From Deltaproteobacteria bacterium (GTDB lineage: Bacteria > Myxococcota > XYA12-FULL-58-9), in assembly GCA_016218825.1 (NCBI GenBank), contig JACRCV010000067.1:1-64000 (forward strand): a stretch of DNA of 64,000 nucleotides, in the 5' to 3' direction. A program made the translations under genes and the position numbers. Shown here in pieces: positions 32,716 to 41,426 of the stretch. A model generated the notes under the pieces. The model was not told the DNA's origin, did no database searches, and worked only from the letters and a program-made list of their open reading frames with translations. Position 1 is the first letter of the stretch, and each line of letters starts with the position of its first letter.

Positions 32716-34119
32716 ATGGTTCGCGCACGATTGCTGGGCGCGGTGGCTGTCGCCGGCGTCATGGGGGTCTCGGTCGCCGGCCGCGCCGCGGTGGTGACGT
32801 TGGGCGCGGAGCACGAGATCCGCGTCGACGGCCAGCCGTTCCTGCCGATCATGCAGTGGGCCCAATGCCCGTCGCAGATCGCGCACCAGGCGACCCTCGG
32901 CATCAACACCTTCGTGGGCAACGGCTGCGCCGGCAGCGCCACGTCGCTGGAGTATCTCGACGCCTGCGCCGCGAACGGCGTCTGGGGCGTGTTGGGAAAC
33001 GGCGATCTGTCGGTCAAGAACCACGGCAGCCTGCTCGGGTGGATCTTCGGCGACGAGCCGGACCTGGACGGCAACGAGGTCGAGCCGGCGACGCTCAAGA
33101 CCCAGTACGACGCCCTCAGAGCCCAAGACCCGAACCACCCGGCGTTCACGACCCTGACCGCCGGTTTCTACAGCGAGGGGTCGCTGCCGGCATGGATGGG
33201 CGGCAGTCGCAGCCGCTACGACGACTACCCGAAGGCGACCGACGTCATCGGCTTCGACATCTACCCGGTCTACGGGTGGTGCCAGCCGAGCTGGCTCTAT
33301 AAGGTAGGCGCGGCGCAGTCGGAGCTCATCGGCTATGCGCCGACCAACGGGACCTATCAGTGGATCGAGGCCGCGAAGACCTCGAGCAAGTGGTGCAACC
33401 TGGCGGCGCGTCTGCCGGACGACGGTCCCTACCCCGAAGAGATCCGCAACGAGGTCTTCCAAGTCCTCGCAAACGGCGCGACCGCGATCGGCTATTTCAC
33501 CCACTCGTGGGAGTGCCCCGGCACCACCTACAAGCAGTTCTGCCTGAGCGCCGCTCAAGAGAGCGAGCTCGCCCGCACCAACGCGCAGCTGACGGCGCTC
33601 GCCCGGCCGATCCTGTCGCCGCGCTACACCGGCGCCGTCACCACCAGCGTCAGCGGCGGCGGCCGGCTCGACACCATCGCCAGGAGCTACGACGGCGCCA
33701 TCTACCTGATCGCCGTGAGCATCGAGCGCGCCGCCAAGACCGCCACCTTCACCGTCGGCGGCGTCCCGTCGGGCACGACCGTCACCGTCTACGACGAGGG
33801 CCGCACCCTCACCACCGCCGGCGAGAGCTTCACCGACGCCTTCGCCGCGCTCGCAGTGCACATCTACGTCATCGACTCGGGGAGCCCCAGCGCCGACGGC
33901 GGCGCCCCGGGCGGCGATCCGGGGCCTAGCGGCGACGGGCTTCAGAGCGGCGACGCCGGCCCGACGGACGGCAGGGCCGAGGCCAGCGGGCTCGCCTCTC
34001 TGTGCGGCTGCCGCTCTGCTTCGGATGGAGCTTGGCTCGGAGTGTTCGTTCTGAGCCGCGGGATCAGGCGTCGTAGTGGGTCGCGAGGTCAGCCGGCCGC
34101 GGCGGCAAGAAGCGGTTGA
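32716..34119 (+). CDS. Secreted glycosidase-like protein with MYXO-CTERM-like tail
   Basis: 467 residues from the ATG at 32716, followed by a signal peptide (LLGAVAVAGVMGVSVAGRAA). Residues about 35-300 look like a TIM-barrel hydrolase: GINTFVGNGC, GWIFGDEPD (candidate acid residue), VIGFDIYPVYGW. A beta domain follows (IYLIAVSIERAAKTATFTVG). Near the end a Ser/Gly/Asp/Pro-rich linker leads to SLCGCRSASDGAWLGVFVLS and RGIRRR, a Cys-membrane segment-Arg pattern like MYXO-CTERM sorting tags. The substrate is unknown. The last residues overlap the convergent receiver gene by 56 bp, and the tail is longer after the Arg cluster than usual. Confidence 0.75.
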   Translation: MVRARLLGAVAVAGVMGVSVAGRAAVVTLGAEHEIRVDGQPFLPIMQWAQCPSQIAHQATLGINTFVGNGCAGSATSLEYLDACAANGVWGVLGNGDLSVKNHGSLLGWIFGDEPDLDGNEVEPATLKTQYDALRAQDPNHPAFTTLTAGFYSEGSLPAWMGGSRSRYDDYPKATDVIGFDIYPVYGWCQPSWLYKVGAAQSELIGYAPTNGTYQWIEAAKTSSKWCNLAARLPDDGPYPEEIRNEVFQVLANGATAIGYFTHSWECPGTTYKQFCLSAAQESELARTNAQLTALARPILSPRYTGAVTTSVSGGGRLDTIARSYDGAIYLIAVSIERAAKTATFTVGGVPSGTTVTVYDEGRTLTTAGESFTDAFAALAVHIYVIDSGSPSADGGAPGGDPGPSGDGLQSGDAGPTDGRAEASGLASLCGCRSASDGAWLGVFVLSRGIRRRSGSRGQPAAAARSG

Positions 34120-34465
34120 CCGCCTCCATCACCAGCTCGCGGGGGAACGGCTTCCACAGCAGCAGGTCGACGCCCGCCTCCTGCGCCGCCCGCGCGGTGT
34201 CTTCACCTCTGGACGAGGTGATCATGATGATGGGCGTGTTCGAGGTCTTGAAGTTGGCCTTCAGCTGACGGCAGAGCTCGAGGCCGCTCATGCCCGGCAT
34301 CGACATGTCGGTGATCACGAGGTCCGGCCCCTCCTGAATCGCCAGCGCCAGGCCCTCGTCGGTGCCGCCGGCGCACACGCAGTCGATGCCCTCCATCTCC
34401 AGATACGCCCTGACAACCTCTCGATACGTCCGCGAGTCGTCGACGATGAGGACCTTGGTAACCAT
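34064..34465 (-). CDS. CheY-like single-domain response regulator
   Basis: 133 residues, ATG after AGGAG. Receiver only: VLIVDDS acidic pair, phospho-Asp in VITDMSMPGMSG, Ser/Thr in IIMITSSRG, and Lys in LLWKPFP. No output domain. It lies next to, and on the same strand as, the PilZ-REC-sigma-54 activator, but 200 bp away, so shared control is possible but not shown. Confidence 0.92.
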   Translation of the reverse strand: MVTKVLIVDDSRTYREVVRAYLEMEGIDCVCAGGTDEGLALAIQEGPDLVITDMSMPGMSGLELCRQLKANFKTSNTPIIMITSSRGEDTARAAQEAGVDLLLWKPFPRELVMEAVNRFLPPRPADLATHYDA

Positions 34466-34519
34466 TCGCGCTGCTCCTCACGCCTAGTTGGTGTCCGTGC
34501 AATGTCGAGGGCTTTAGAA

Positions 34520-34535
34520 TGCAAGGCCCGGGCCG
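34520..34535 (-). promoter_or_regulatory. Possible sigma-54 promoter of the CheY-like gene
   Basis: On the minus strand CGGCCC, five bases, TTGCA: correct GG-GC spacing, full TTGCA, two mismatches in the -24 box. The leader to the ATG at 34465 would be about 43 nt. In such GC-rich sequence a chance match is possible. Confidence 0.3.
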
Positions 34536-34674
34536 CGGCGGCCGGCCCGGATCTCCTCGATCTTGCGAGGCGCCTGCGGCGGCGCGCGCGACGGCCGCTC
34601 GGGAATGAGCAGGGGCAGTGCCCGGATCTGGGCGACGCCCGAAATCGGTCATGTACGCGGAGGTGGGACGAAGC

Positions 34675-36495
34675 CTACAGGCCGAGCTTTTGGGCCCGTC
34701 TTTGCAGAGTTTGGCGCGGCACGCCGAGCCGCCTTGCGGCCTCGGAGTGATTGCCGCCGGCGCGCTGCAGCGCGTGCTCGACGAGCGCTCGTTCGACGGC
34801 GTCGAGGACCTCGGCGAGCGGGCGACCGGAGTCGACGGCCGCGGTGGTCCACGCTGCGAGGCTTGGCGGGGTGGGCGCGGCCGGGGTGTCGGTCGGCGCG
34901 GGCGGGGTGGCTCGCAGCCGGCTCGGCAACAGCTCGGCTTGCAGCTTCTGGCCGTCTTCGCCGAGGATCACCATCCGCTCCACGGTGTGCTCGAGCTCGC
35001 GGACGTTGCCCGGCCAGGCGTACTGCTCGAGCGCCGCCATCGTCGCCACCGCGAAGCCCGGGATGCTCTTGCCGTAGCGCTCGCAGAGCAGATCCAGGAA
35101 GTGCCGGGCCAGGAGCGCCACGTCGCCCTCGCGCTCTCGAAGCGGCGGCAGGCGCACCTCGATGACGTTCAGGCGGAAGTACAGATCTTCGCGGAACCGC
35201 CCGGCCTGCACCTCGTTCGCCAGATCTTTGTGGGTCGCGGAGATGATCCGGACGTCGACCTGGCGCGGAAGGCTCGCTCCCACCGGCGTGATCTCGCCGT
35301 TCTGCAGCACCCGCAACAGCCCCGCCTGGACCGCCGCCGGCAGCTCGGCGACCTCGTCCAAGAACAGCGTGCCGCCGTGCGCCTGCGCGAACAGCCCCAG
35401 ACGATCCCGATCCGCACCGGTGAACGCCCCCTTGCGATGCCCGAACAACGTGCTCTGCAGCAAGGTCTCGGTCATGCCGCCGCAGTTCTGCGCCACGAAC
35501 GGCCCCTTGGCGCGCGGCCCGCCGAAGTGCAGCGCCCGCGCCACCAGCTCCTTGCCGGTGCCGGTGTCGCCGAGGACGGTGACCGCGGCGTCGGTGTGCC
35601 GCACACGCTCGAGCTCGACGAGCGCCGCCCTGAGGCTCTGGCTCTGGCCGATGATGTGCTCGAAGCCCTCGAGGCCGGTCACCCGCTGGCGCAGGTAGGC
35701 GTTCTCGCGCGTCAGGCGGAGGTTGGCGCGCTCGAGCTCGGCGCGCAGCCATTCGTTCTCCACCGCCATCGCGTAGGCGTCGACGGCGCGGCGCACCACC
35801 TGGCGCAGGTAGTCGTGGTCGAAGGGCTTGGCGACGTAGTGGAAGACGACGCCGAGGCGGAGGTACTCCCGGAGCTCGTCGACGTCGAGGTGCGCCGACA
35901 GCACGATACGGATCACCTGGGAGTACGGCAGGCGCGCCGCGAGGTTGTTCAACAGCTCGAGGCCGCCCATCCCCGGCATCTTCAGATCGGTGATCAACAC
36001 CCCGACCTCTTCGGCCTCGAGCGCCTTGAGCGCCTCTTCACCGGACGCGCACTGGATGATTCTGTACTCGTCGCCGAGCACCTGGTGCAGGACCTCCCGC
36101 ATCGTCCGCGAGTCGTCGACCACCATGATGCGGTAGCGGAAGGTGTCGACGAACTGCGCCAGGCGCTCGCTGGTGTCGGCGGAGGCGCCGACGATCGTCA
36201 TCCCCAGCCCCATCGCCTTGCGGCCGCCGACGTCGCGGTCGTCGGAGTTCAGCCAGGCGATCTCGGCCGCCACCGACAGCGGCCGCTGCTCGTCGGGCAG
36301 CCGGAAGGTCGCGGCCACCGGGAGCCCGGCGCCGAGCTCGATGCCCTGCAGCTCTTCGACCGGGACTCGCACGTAGAGGCCGGTGGTGCTCAGGTTGTTG
36401 GAGTAGGCCTGGAGGATCGTGTCCTGCACCCGCAGCTCACACCGCACCCGCACGTGACGCCGGCTGGGTCGATCTTTGGACTCTAGAAGCGGCAT
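34675..36495 (-). CDS. PilZ-REC-AAA+-Fis sigma-54 activator
   Basis: 606 residues from the ATG at 36495, just before MPLLESKDRPSRRHVRVRC. Order: N-terminal PilZ-like domain (about 10-115, RRHVRV and STTGLYVRV); receiver (about 120-240, VVDDSRTMRE, LITDLKMPGMGG, VAKPF); coiled linker; AAA+ domain with GDTGTGKE, HRKGAFTGA and LFLDEVAE; C-terminal Fis helix-turn-helix (GNHSEAARRLGVPRQTLQR). A PilZ domain before the receiver would let c-di-GMP act on a phosphorylation-controlled activator. The PilZ RxxxR motif reads RRHVR and the DxSxxG motif NNLSTTG (Asn for Asp), so c-di-GMP binding is plausible but not certain. Confidence 0.9.
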   Translation of the reverse strand: MPLLESKDRPSRRHVRVRCELRVQDTILQAYSNNLSTTGLYVRVPVEELQGIELGAGLPVAATFRLPDEQRPLSVAAEIAWLNSDDRDVGGRKAMGLGMTIVGASADTSERLAQFVDTFRYRIMVVDDSRTMREVLHQVLGDEYRIIQCASGEEALKALEAEEVGVLITDLKMPGMGGLELLNNLAARLPYSQVIRIVLSAHLDVDELREYLRLGVVFHYVAKPFDHDYLRQVVRRAVDAYAMAVENEWLRAELERANLRLTRENAYLRQRVTGLEGFEHIIGQSQSLRAALVELERVRHTDAAVTVLGDTGTGKELVARALHFGGPRAKGPFVAQNCGGMTETLLQSTLFGHRKGAFTGADRDRLGLFAQAHGGTLFLDEVAELPAAVQAGLLRVLQNGEITPVGASLPRQVDVRIISATHKDLANEVQAGRFREDLYFRLNVIEVRLPPLREREGDVALLARHFLDLLCERYGKSIPGFAVATMAALEQYAWPGNVRELEHTVERMVILGEDGQKLQAELLPSRLRATPPAPTDTPAAPTPPSLAAWTTAAVDSGRPLAEVLDAVERALVEHALQRAGGNHSEAARRLGVPRQTLQRRAQKLGL

Positions 36496-36659
36496 CCGCC
36501 GGCGCCTCTCGGCTCGCAATGCTCGGCATGGCCGCGTTCCGGCGATACCAGCGCCGTCCATGCTACCACAGTCCCGGGGTCGGTGAAGCGCCGCCCTGCG
36601 GCTCTCGCCGCCTGCCGTTTTCGTGTTAGGGTGGCGCCTCCTCATCTCCGGCGGGTTCC

Positions 36660-38072
36660 ATGACCAAGCTCGTGCCTGTCTTCGTCTTCGCTCTGACCGT
36701 GACGTCCGGCTGCTCCGGCGGTTGTCCCGACGGCGCGGTCGACTGCGCCTGCCGCGCCGGAGATCGATGCGACGCCGGGCTCTACTGCGTCCTCGGGGTC
36801 TGCACCGAGCCGGGCGCGGGTCTGTGCGGCGACGGCCGGGTCGCGCAAGGGGAAGAGTGCGACGGCAACGCGGTCACCAACGGCACCTGCGGCGCCAACT
36901 GCCGCCTCAGCTGCAACCTCGGTTTCAAGGACTGCAACGCGGCGACCGCGGACGGCTGCGAGGCCGACGTCCGCGTCAGCCTGGATCACTGCGGCGACTG
37001 CGGCCAGAGGTGCAACGGCGCCGGCGGCAGCGCGACCTGCGATCAGGGCAACTGTAGCCTCACCTGCAGCGCCGACTACGCCGACTGCAACCTCGATCCG
37101 CAGGACGGCTGCGAGACCGCGCTCGCCACGAGCAGCAGCCACTGCGGCAGCTGCGACCACTCGTGCTTGGGAGGCGGCTGCGCCGCGTCGACCTGCCTGC
37201 CCGTCGTCGTCGCCGCCGCGAGCGACGTGCAGGACGTCGCCGTCGACGCCGCCTACGCCTACTACACTCGCCTCGGGAGCCCGGCGAACGGCTTCGCGGA
37301 CGGCTCGGTCGTCCGCCTCGACAAGGCGACCCGGGTCGCGAGCGCGGTCGCGGCGTCGCAGAAGGCGCCGGCCTGGCTGGTGGTGGACGACACCTACGTC
37401 TATTGGGCGTCGATCGGCGTGCCGCCGAGCTACCGCGACGGCGGCATCTTCCGGGTGCTGAAGAACGGCGACAGCCCGACGCCGCTCGCCCCCGACCAGG
37501 AGTTCCCCGGCGACCTGGCGACCGACGGCACCAACCTCTATTGGGTGACACCGGCCGCGTCCGGCTCGGTCGCCGCGGTCGCGACCTCCGGAGGCGGCGG
37601 CTGGAGCGTGGCGAGCACCCAAGCGACCCCCGCCGGCGTCGCCGCCGACGGCAGCCGCGTGTTCTGGACCAACCAACTGGGCGGGACGCTGATGGCCGCG
37701 GACCCGAACGGCAGCAATCCCACGCCCCTGGTGTCGGCGCTCGATGGCCCGCGCTTCCTGCAGGTCGACCAGACACAGCTATTCTGGGTGGACTGGGACA
37801 CCAGCCGGGTGCGGCGCGCGTCGAAGACCGGTGCCGGCGCGGTCGAGATGAGCCAGGAGACCGGCGAGATCGGCGGCATCGCGGTCGACGCGACCGACGT
37901 CTATTGGACCGTGGACCGCGGCGCGAGCTCGAGCTCGGTGATGGCGGCCCCCAAGGGTGGTGGCGCGGCGCGCGAGGTCGCGAGCCAGATCGACAGCCCA
38001 ATGGCGATCGCGGTGGACCTGCAGGCGATCTACTGGGTGTCGCCGGCCGGGCTCGTGCGGCTGGCCAAGTAG
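36660..38072 (+). CDS. Cys-rich lipoprotein with beta-propeller-like domain
   Basis: 470 residues. Lipoprotein signal (LVPVFVFALTVTSGC). Residues 20-175 are Cys-rich modules (CRAGDRCDAGLYCVLGVC; CNLGFKDCNAATADGC; HCGDCGQRC; DGCETALATSSSHCGSC), a style common in Myxococcota surface proteins. Residues 180-470 have repeats of about 45 residues with a YWxS/YWV/FWxN core (VYWASIG, LYWVTPA, VFWTNQL, LFWVDWD, VYWTVDR, IYWVSPA): a six-bladed propeller of the type that reads out as serine/threonine-kinase-associated or DUF5050-like proteins. Surface ligand binding is the likely role. Confidence 0.8.
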   Translation: MTKLVPVFVFALTVTSGCSGGCPDGAVDCACRAGDRCDAGLYCVLGVCTEPGAGLCGDGRVAQGEECDGNAVTNGTCGANCRLSCNLGFKDCNAATADGCEADVRVSLDHCGDCGQRCNGAGGSATCDQGNCSLTCSADYADCNLDPQDGCETALATSSSHCGSCDHSCLGGGCAASTCLPVVVAAASDVQDVAVDAAYAYYTRLGSPANGFADGSVVRLDKATRVASAVAASQKAPAWLVVDDTYVYWASIGVPPSYRDGGIFRVLKNGDSPTPLAPDQEFPGDLATDGTNLYWVTPAASGSVAAVATSGGGGWSVASTQATPAGVAADGSRVFWTNQLGGTLMAADPNGSNPTPLVSALDGPRFLQVDQTQLFWVDWDTSRVRRASKTGAGAVEMSQETGEIGGIAVDATDVYWTVDRGASSSSVMAAPKGGGAAREVASQIDSPMAIAVDLQAIYWVSPAGLVRLAK

Positions 38073-38084
38073 AGCGCGCCGCCG

Positions 38085-38801
38085 ATGCCGCCCTGTCCGC
38101 CACCGCCGTCGACCACCGAGGACTGCAAACGGCGCGCCGCCGAGGCCGCGGTCGCCTACGTCGAGAACGGGATGGTGGTAGGCCTCGGGACCGGATCGAC
38201 CGCGACTTACGCCACCGCCAAGCTCGGCGCGTTGTGGCAAGACGGCGCCTTGAGCGCGCTGGTGTGCATCCCGACCTCGGAGAAGACCGCGGCGCAAGCG
38301 CGCGCCCTCGGGCTGCCGCTCGGTGAGCTCGCCTCGCATCCGCGCCTCGACCTCGCGATCGACGGCGCCGACGAGGTCGACCTGCGCCTGAACCTGATCA
38401 AGGGCATGGGCGGCGCCCTGGTGCGCGAGAAGGCGGTGGAGCGCGCCGCGCGGCGCTTCGTGGTCATCGTCGACCCGAGCAAGCGCTCCGCGAAGCTCGG
38501 GACCTTGTCGCCGCTCCCGGTCGAGGTGCTGCCGGAAGCGCGGCCGCGGCTCGCCCTGACCCTGCGGACGCTCGGGGCGCAGGTGACGCTGCGGGGCGGC
38601 GACCGTCCGTTCGTCAGCGACAACGGCAACCCGATCCTCGACTGTCGGTTCGACGGCGGCATCGACGACCCGGCGGCGCTGGCGCACCGCCTCGACCGCG
38701 AGGTCGGGGTCGTCGGCCATGGTTTGTTTCTCGGGATGGCGACCGAGGTGCTGGTGGGTCACCCGGATCGGATCGAGATCCTGCGCCCGGCGCCCGCCTG
38801 A
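38085..38801 (+). CDS. rpiA: Ribose-5-phosphate isomerase A
   Basis: 238 residues. GLGTGSTA phosphate-binding loop, LAIDGADEVD with the catalytic acids, and KGMGGALVREK with the catalytic Glu/Lys; all RpiA signatures. It interconverts ribulose and ribose 5-phosphate in the pentose phosphate pathway. Its ATG lies 12 bp after the Cys-rich lipoprotein stop, and its stop is 6 bp from the end of the convergent sigma factor gene. N-terminal PPCPPPPSTT is an unusual short extension. Confidence 0.95.
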   Translation: MPPCPPPPSTTEDCKRRAAEAAVAYVENGMVVGLGTGSTATYATAKLGALWQDGALSALVCIPTSEKTAAQARALGLPLGELASHPRLDLAIDGADEVDLRLNLIKGMGGALVREKAVERAARRFVVIVDPSKRSAKLGTLSPLPVEVLPEARPRLALTLRTLGAQVTLRGGDRPFVSDNGNPILDCRFDGGIDDPAALAHRLDREVGVVGHGLFLGMATEVLVGHPDRIEILRPAPA

Positions 38802-38807
38802 GCCGAC

Positions 38808-39359
38808 TCAGGAGGCGCGCAAGCGGGCGCGCATCGTCTCCCGCGCCCGATGCAGGCGGGACTTCACCGCCGCCTCGCTCAGCCTCAAGGTCGACGCGAC
38901 CTCGCGGGTCGACAGCTGCTGGCCGTCGCGCAACATCAACACCGCGCGGTCCACCTCCGGCAGGGCCGCGAGCGCGCCCTTGAGCGGCGACAGCCGCGCC
39001 TCGAGCATCGCCTCGACCTCGCGGCCGATGCGCTCGGTCGGGCTCAAGGCGTCGTCGTACTCCGCGTGGCGCTTGGGATCGTTCTTGCGGCCACGGCGCA
39101 TGCGGGTGCAAGCGCTCGCCGCCAGGCGGTACAGCCAATTCTTGATCGGGGTCTCGCCGCGAAAGCCGTCGAGGTAGCGGGCCGCGGCGACGAACGCGTC
39201 CTGCACCGCGTCATCGGCGTCGGGCGGGTTGCCGCAGCGCTTGCGCAAGAAGCGCAGCAGGTCGTCGCGGTAGCAGGCGAACAGATCCTCGAGCAGCGCC
39301 GGGTCGCCTTTCGCGGCGCGGGCCTTGAGCTCTTCGGGTTTGCAGATCTGATGCGCCAT
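38808..39359 (-). CDS. ECF-type RNA polymerase sigma factor
   Basis: 183 residues from the ATG at 39359. Region 2 has DLLRFLRKRCGNPPDADDAVQ followed by DAFVAAARYLDGFRG and NWLYRLAASACTRMRR; region 4 has LPEVDRAVLMLRDGQQLSTR with EVASTLRLSEAAVKSRLHRA. No anti-sigma factor is adjacent; the divergent neighbour is a TolQ-like gene 205 bp away. The target promoter set is unknown. Confidence 0.92.
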   Translation of the reverse strand: MAHQICKPEELKARAAKGDPALLEDLFACYRDDLLRFLRKRCGNPPDADDAVQDAFVAAARYLDGFRGETPIKNWLYRLAASACTRMRRGRKNDPKRHAEYDDALSPTERIGREVEAMLEARLSPLKGALAALPEVDRAVLMLRDGQQLSTREVASTLRLSEAAVKSRLHRARETMRARLRAS

Positions 39360-39420
39360 CTCCACGGAGTCTAATGCCACGGCGCCCGCCGGGCCAGAGC
39401 GACGGCGCGCCACCGCCCAG

Positions 39421-39450
39421 TTGACGGCAGCGAAGAACGATGGTTTGTAT
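39421..39450 (+). promoter_or_regulatory. Sigma-70-like promoter for the TolQ-TolR-TolR operon
   Basis: TTGACG (39421-39426), 18 bases, TTGTAT (39445-39450). It lies in the gap between the ECF gene and the TolQ-like gene and points at the latter, with a leader of about 108 nt. Confidence 0.5.
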
Positions 39451-39564
39451 AGCTCGCTTTGGCGGTGGGAGGTCACCGGCCGGGGCGCAAGTCGGTCGCC
39501 AAGGAGCGCGCGAGTCTCTTCGACGGGCACGCAAAAGTCGGCGCAGAACACGGAGTGAGGCAGA

Positions 39565-40221
39565 ATGCTTGCTGAATTGGGTGCGTTCTTTCGTGAGGGT
39601 GGCCCCTTTATGTACCTCAACCTCGTCTTCCTGGCCATCGCGCTGGCGACGGTGATCGAGCGCAGCATCATGATCATGCTGCGCCTGAACCTCGACGCCA
39701 AGGCCTTCATGGCGCAGATCCAGAAGTTGATCTTGAGCAACAACATCGATCGCGCCGTGAAGCTGTGCGCCGCGGCGCCGAACGCCGCGCTGTCGCGGGT
39801 GATCAAGGCCGGGTTGTTGCGCTCCAACCGTGGCGACCGCGAGGTGGCGCGCGCTCTCGAAGAGGCGGTGATCGAGACCACGCCGCTCATCGCCAAACGC
39901 ATCGCGTCGCTGTGGTCGTTGGCGAACATCGCGACCCTCGTCGGGCTGATCGGCACGATCACCGGCCTCATCCGCACCTTCAAGTCGTTGGGCGCGGCGA
40001 GCCCCGAGATGAAGCAGGTGATGTTGTCGATGGGTATCTCCGAGGCCATGAACAACACCGCGTTCGGGCTGATGATCGCGGTGACCTGCATCGCCTTCCA
40101 CCTGGTGCTGATCTCGAAGTCCAAGGCGATGATCGAGGAGGTCGAGTTCCAGGCGCTCCGCCTCGAGAACATGCTGTCGCGCCGCAGCGCCGGCGAGACC
40201 AGCCCCTTGGATCGCGCCTAG
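39565..40221 (+). CDS. TolQ/ExbB/MotA-family proton channel
   Basis: 218 residues, ATG after GGAGTGAGG. Three membrane spans: FMYLNLVFLAIALATVIERS, then SLWSLANIATLVGLIGTITG and GLMIAVTCIAFHLVLI, with a cytoplasmic domain between the first two. LVGLIGTITGLIRTFKSL is the family signature. With two TolR-like genes behind it, it forms a TolQ-TolR-TolR set like those driving ExbBD energy transfer or, in Myxococcota, AglRQS gliding motors. Confidence 0.92.
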   Translation: MLAELGAFFREGGPFMYLNLVFLAIALATVIERSIMIMLRLNLDAKAFMAQIQKLILSNNIDRAVKLCAAAPNAALSRVIKAGLLRSNRGDREVARALEEAVIETTPLIAKRIASLWSLANIATLVGLIGTITGLIRTFKSLGAASPEMKQVMLSMGISEAMNNTAFGLMIAVTCIAFHLVLISKSKAMIEEVEFQALRLENMLSRRSAGETSPLDRA

Positions 40222-40251
40222 AGCTTACCCAAGGGAACGAGGCAGTCGCGC

Positions 40252-40794
40252 ATGCGTCGTCGTGAGCACGAAGAAGAGGAGATTGGCGAGCTCAACATCG
40301 TCCCCTACCTCGACGTGGTGACCAACCTCGTGATGTTCATGTTGTTGTCGATGGTCGGCTTGATCTCGCTCGGGGTCCTCGACGTCGCGACCCCGAAGAT
40401 CGGGGACGCCGGCGCCGGGCCCGCCGCCGACCAGCCGCAGGAGCCCGAGCTGCACCTGACGGTGGCGATCTCCGACAAGGGCTTCTACATCGCCGGGGCC
40501 GGCGGTGTCCTCGACGGCCCGGCGGACGCCGCCAGCCTCGACACCAACAAGCCGCCGACCGTACCGCGGCGCGGCGGCGACTACGACTACGGCGTCCTCA
40601 CCGACAAGCTGGCGATGATCAAGCAGCAGTTCGAAAAAGAGCGCAAGGTCATCCTGGTGGCCGAGCCCAACATCCCCTACGACATCATCATCCAGACGAT
40701 GGACGCGTGTCGCGAGCGTGCGGTCAAAGGCGCCAGCGGCCTCACGGAGCACAAGGAGATGTTCCCTGAGGTCTGGCTGTCGGCGATGAGGTGA
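40252..40794 (+). CDS. TolR/ExbD-family protein, first copy
   Basis: 180 residues. EEIGELNIVPYLDVVTNLVM is the TolR/ExbD membrane entry with the proton-carrying Asp (LDVVTNLV) in the single span; a periplasmic domain follows with a TolR-like end (KVILVAEPNIPYDIIIQTMD). It starts 30 bp after the TolQ-like gene. Two different TolR copies suggest that the stator is a heteromer. Confidence 0.9.
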   Translation: MRRREHEEEEIGELNIVPYLDVVTNLVMFMLLSMVGLISLGVLDVATPKIGDAGAGPAADQPQEPELHLTVAISDKGFYIAGAGGVLDGPADAASLDTNKPPTVPRRGGDYDYGVLTDKLAMIKQQFEKERKVILVAEPNIPYDIIIQTMDACRERAVKGASGLTEHKEMFPEVWLSAMR

Positions 40795-40797
40795 TCG

Positions 40798-41397
40798 ATG
40801 GTGGATGACGACATCAACCAGCCGGCGCCGCCCGTCGCCCTGACCCCCGAACAGCAGGCCGAGCTCGATCACGAGAAGGAGCGCAAGCGCTACCGCAAGG
40901 GCCGCCGCGCCAAGCGCGACAAGGCCGGCGAGATCAAAGAGCTGAACATCACCGCGATGATGGACATGATGACCATCATCCTGGTCTTCCTGCTCAAGTC
41001 CTACATGACGTCGTCGGCGGCGGTGACGATCTCCGAGGACCTGAAGATCCCGCGCTCGACGACCCAGGCGAAGCCCGAGGACGCCATCAACGTGACCGTC
41101 ACCCTGGCGCAGGTGGCGGTGAACGACAAGGCGGCGTGTCCGGTGGTCAACGGCGCGATCCCCGAGGACTATCGCGAGGGCAGCGGCATGATGATCTCGC
41201 CGGTGTTCGACGCCCTGACGAAGGAAGTCGAGAAGCAGAAGTACATCGCCAAGTTCAACCCCAAGCAGCCGTTCACCGGCAAGCTCAACGTCATCGCCGA
41301 CCGGCGCGTCCCGTACCACACCATCCTGGAAGTGCTCTACACCGCAGGCCAGGCCGAGCTCGGCCAGTACAAGCTCATGGCCTTGAAGAATGACTGA
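40798..41397 (+). CDS. TolR/ExbD-family protein, second copy
   Basis: 199 residues. A Lys/Arg-rich cytoplasmic stretch, then EIKELNITAMMDMMTIILVF with the membrane Asp, and a periplasmic domain ending KLNVIADRRVPYHTILEVLY. It follows the first copy by 3 bp, with a GTGATCGATGG junction. The long basic N-terminus (about 45 residues) is absent from the first copy, which may allow cytoplasmic partner binding. Confidence 0.9.
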   Translation: MVDDDINQPAPPVALTPEQQAELDHEKERKRYRKGRRAKRDKAGEIKELNITAMMDMMTIILVFLLKSYMTSSAAVTISEDLKIPRSTTQAKPEDAINVTVTLAQVAVNDKAACPVVNGAIPEDYREGSGMMISPVFDALTKEVEKQKYIAKFNPKQPFTGKLNVIADRRVPYHTILEVLYTAGQAELGQYKLMALKND

Positions 41398-41426
41398 CGC
41401 CACCTCGGGCGAGTGAAGCGCAGTCG

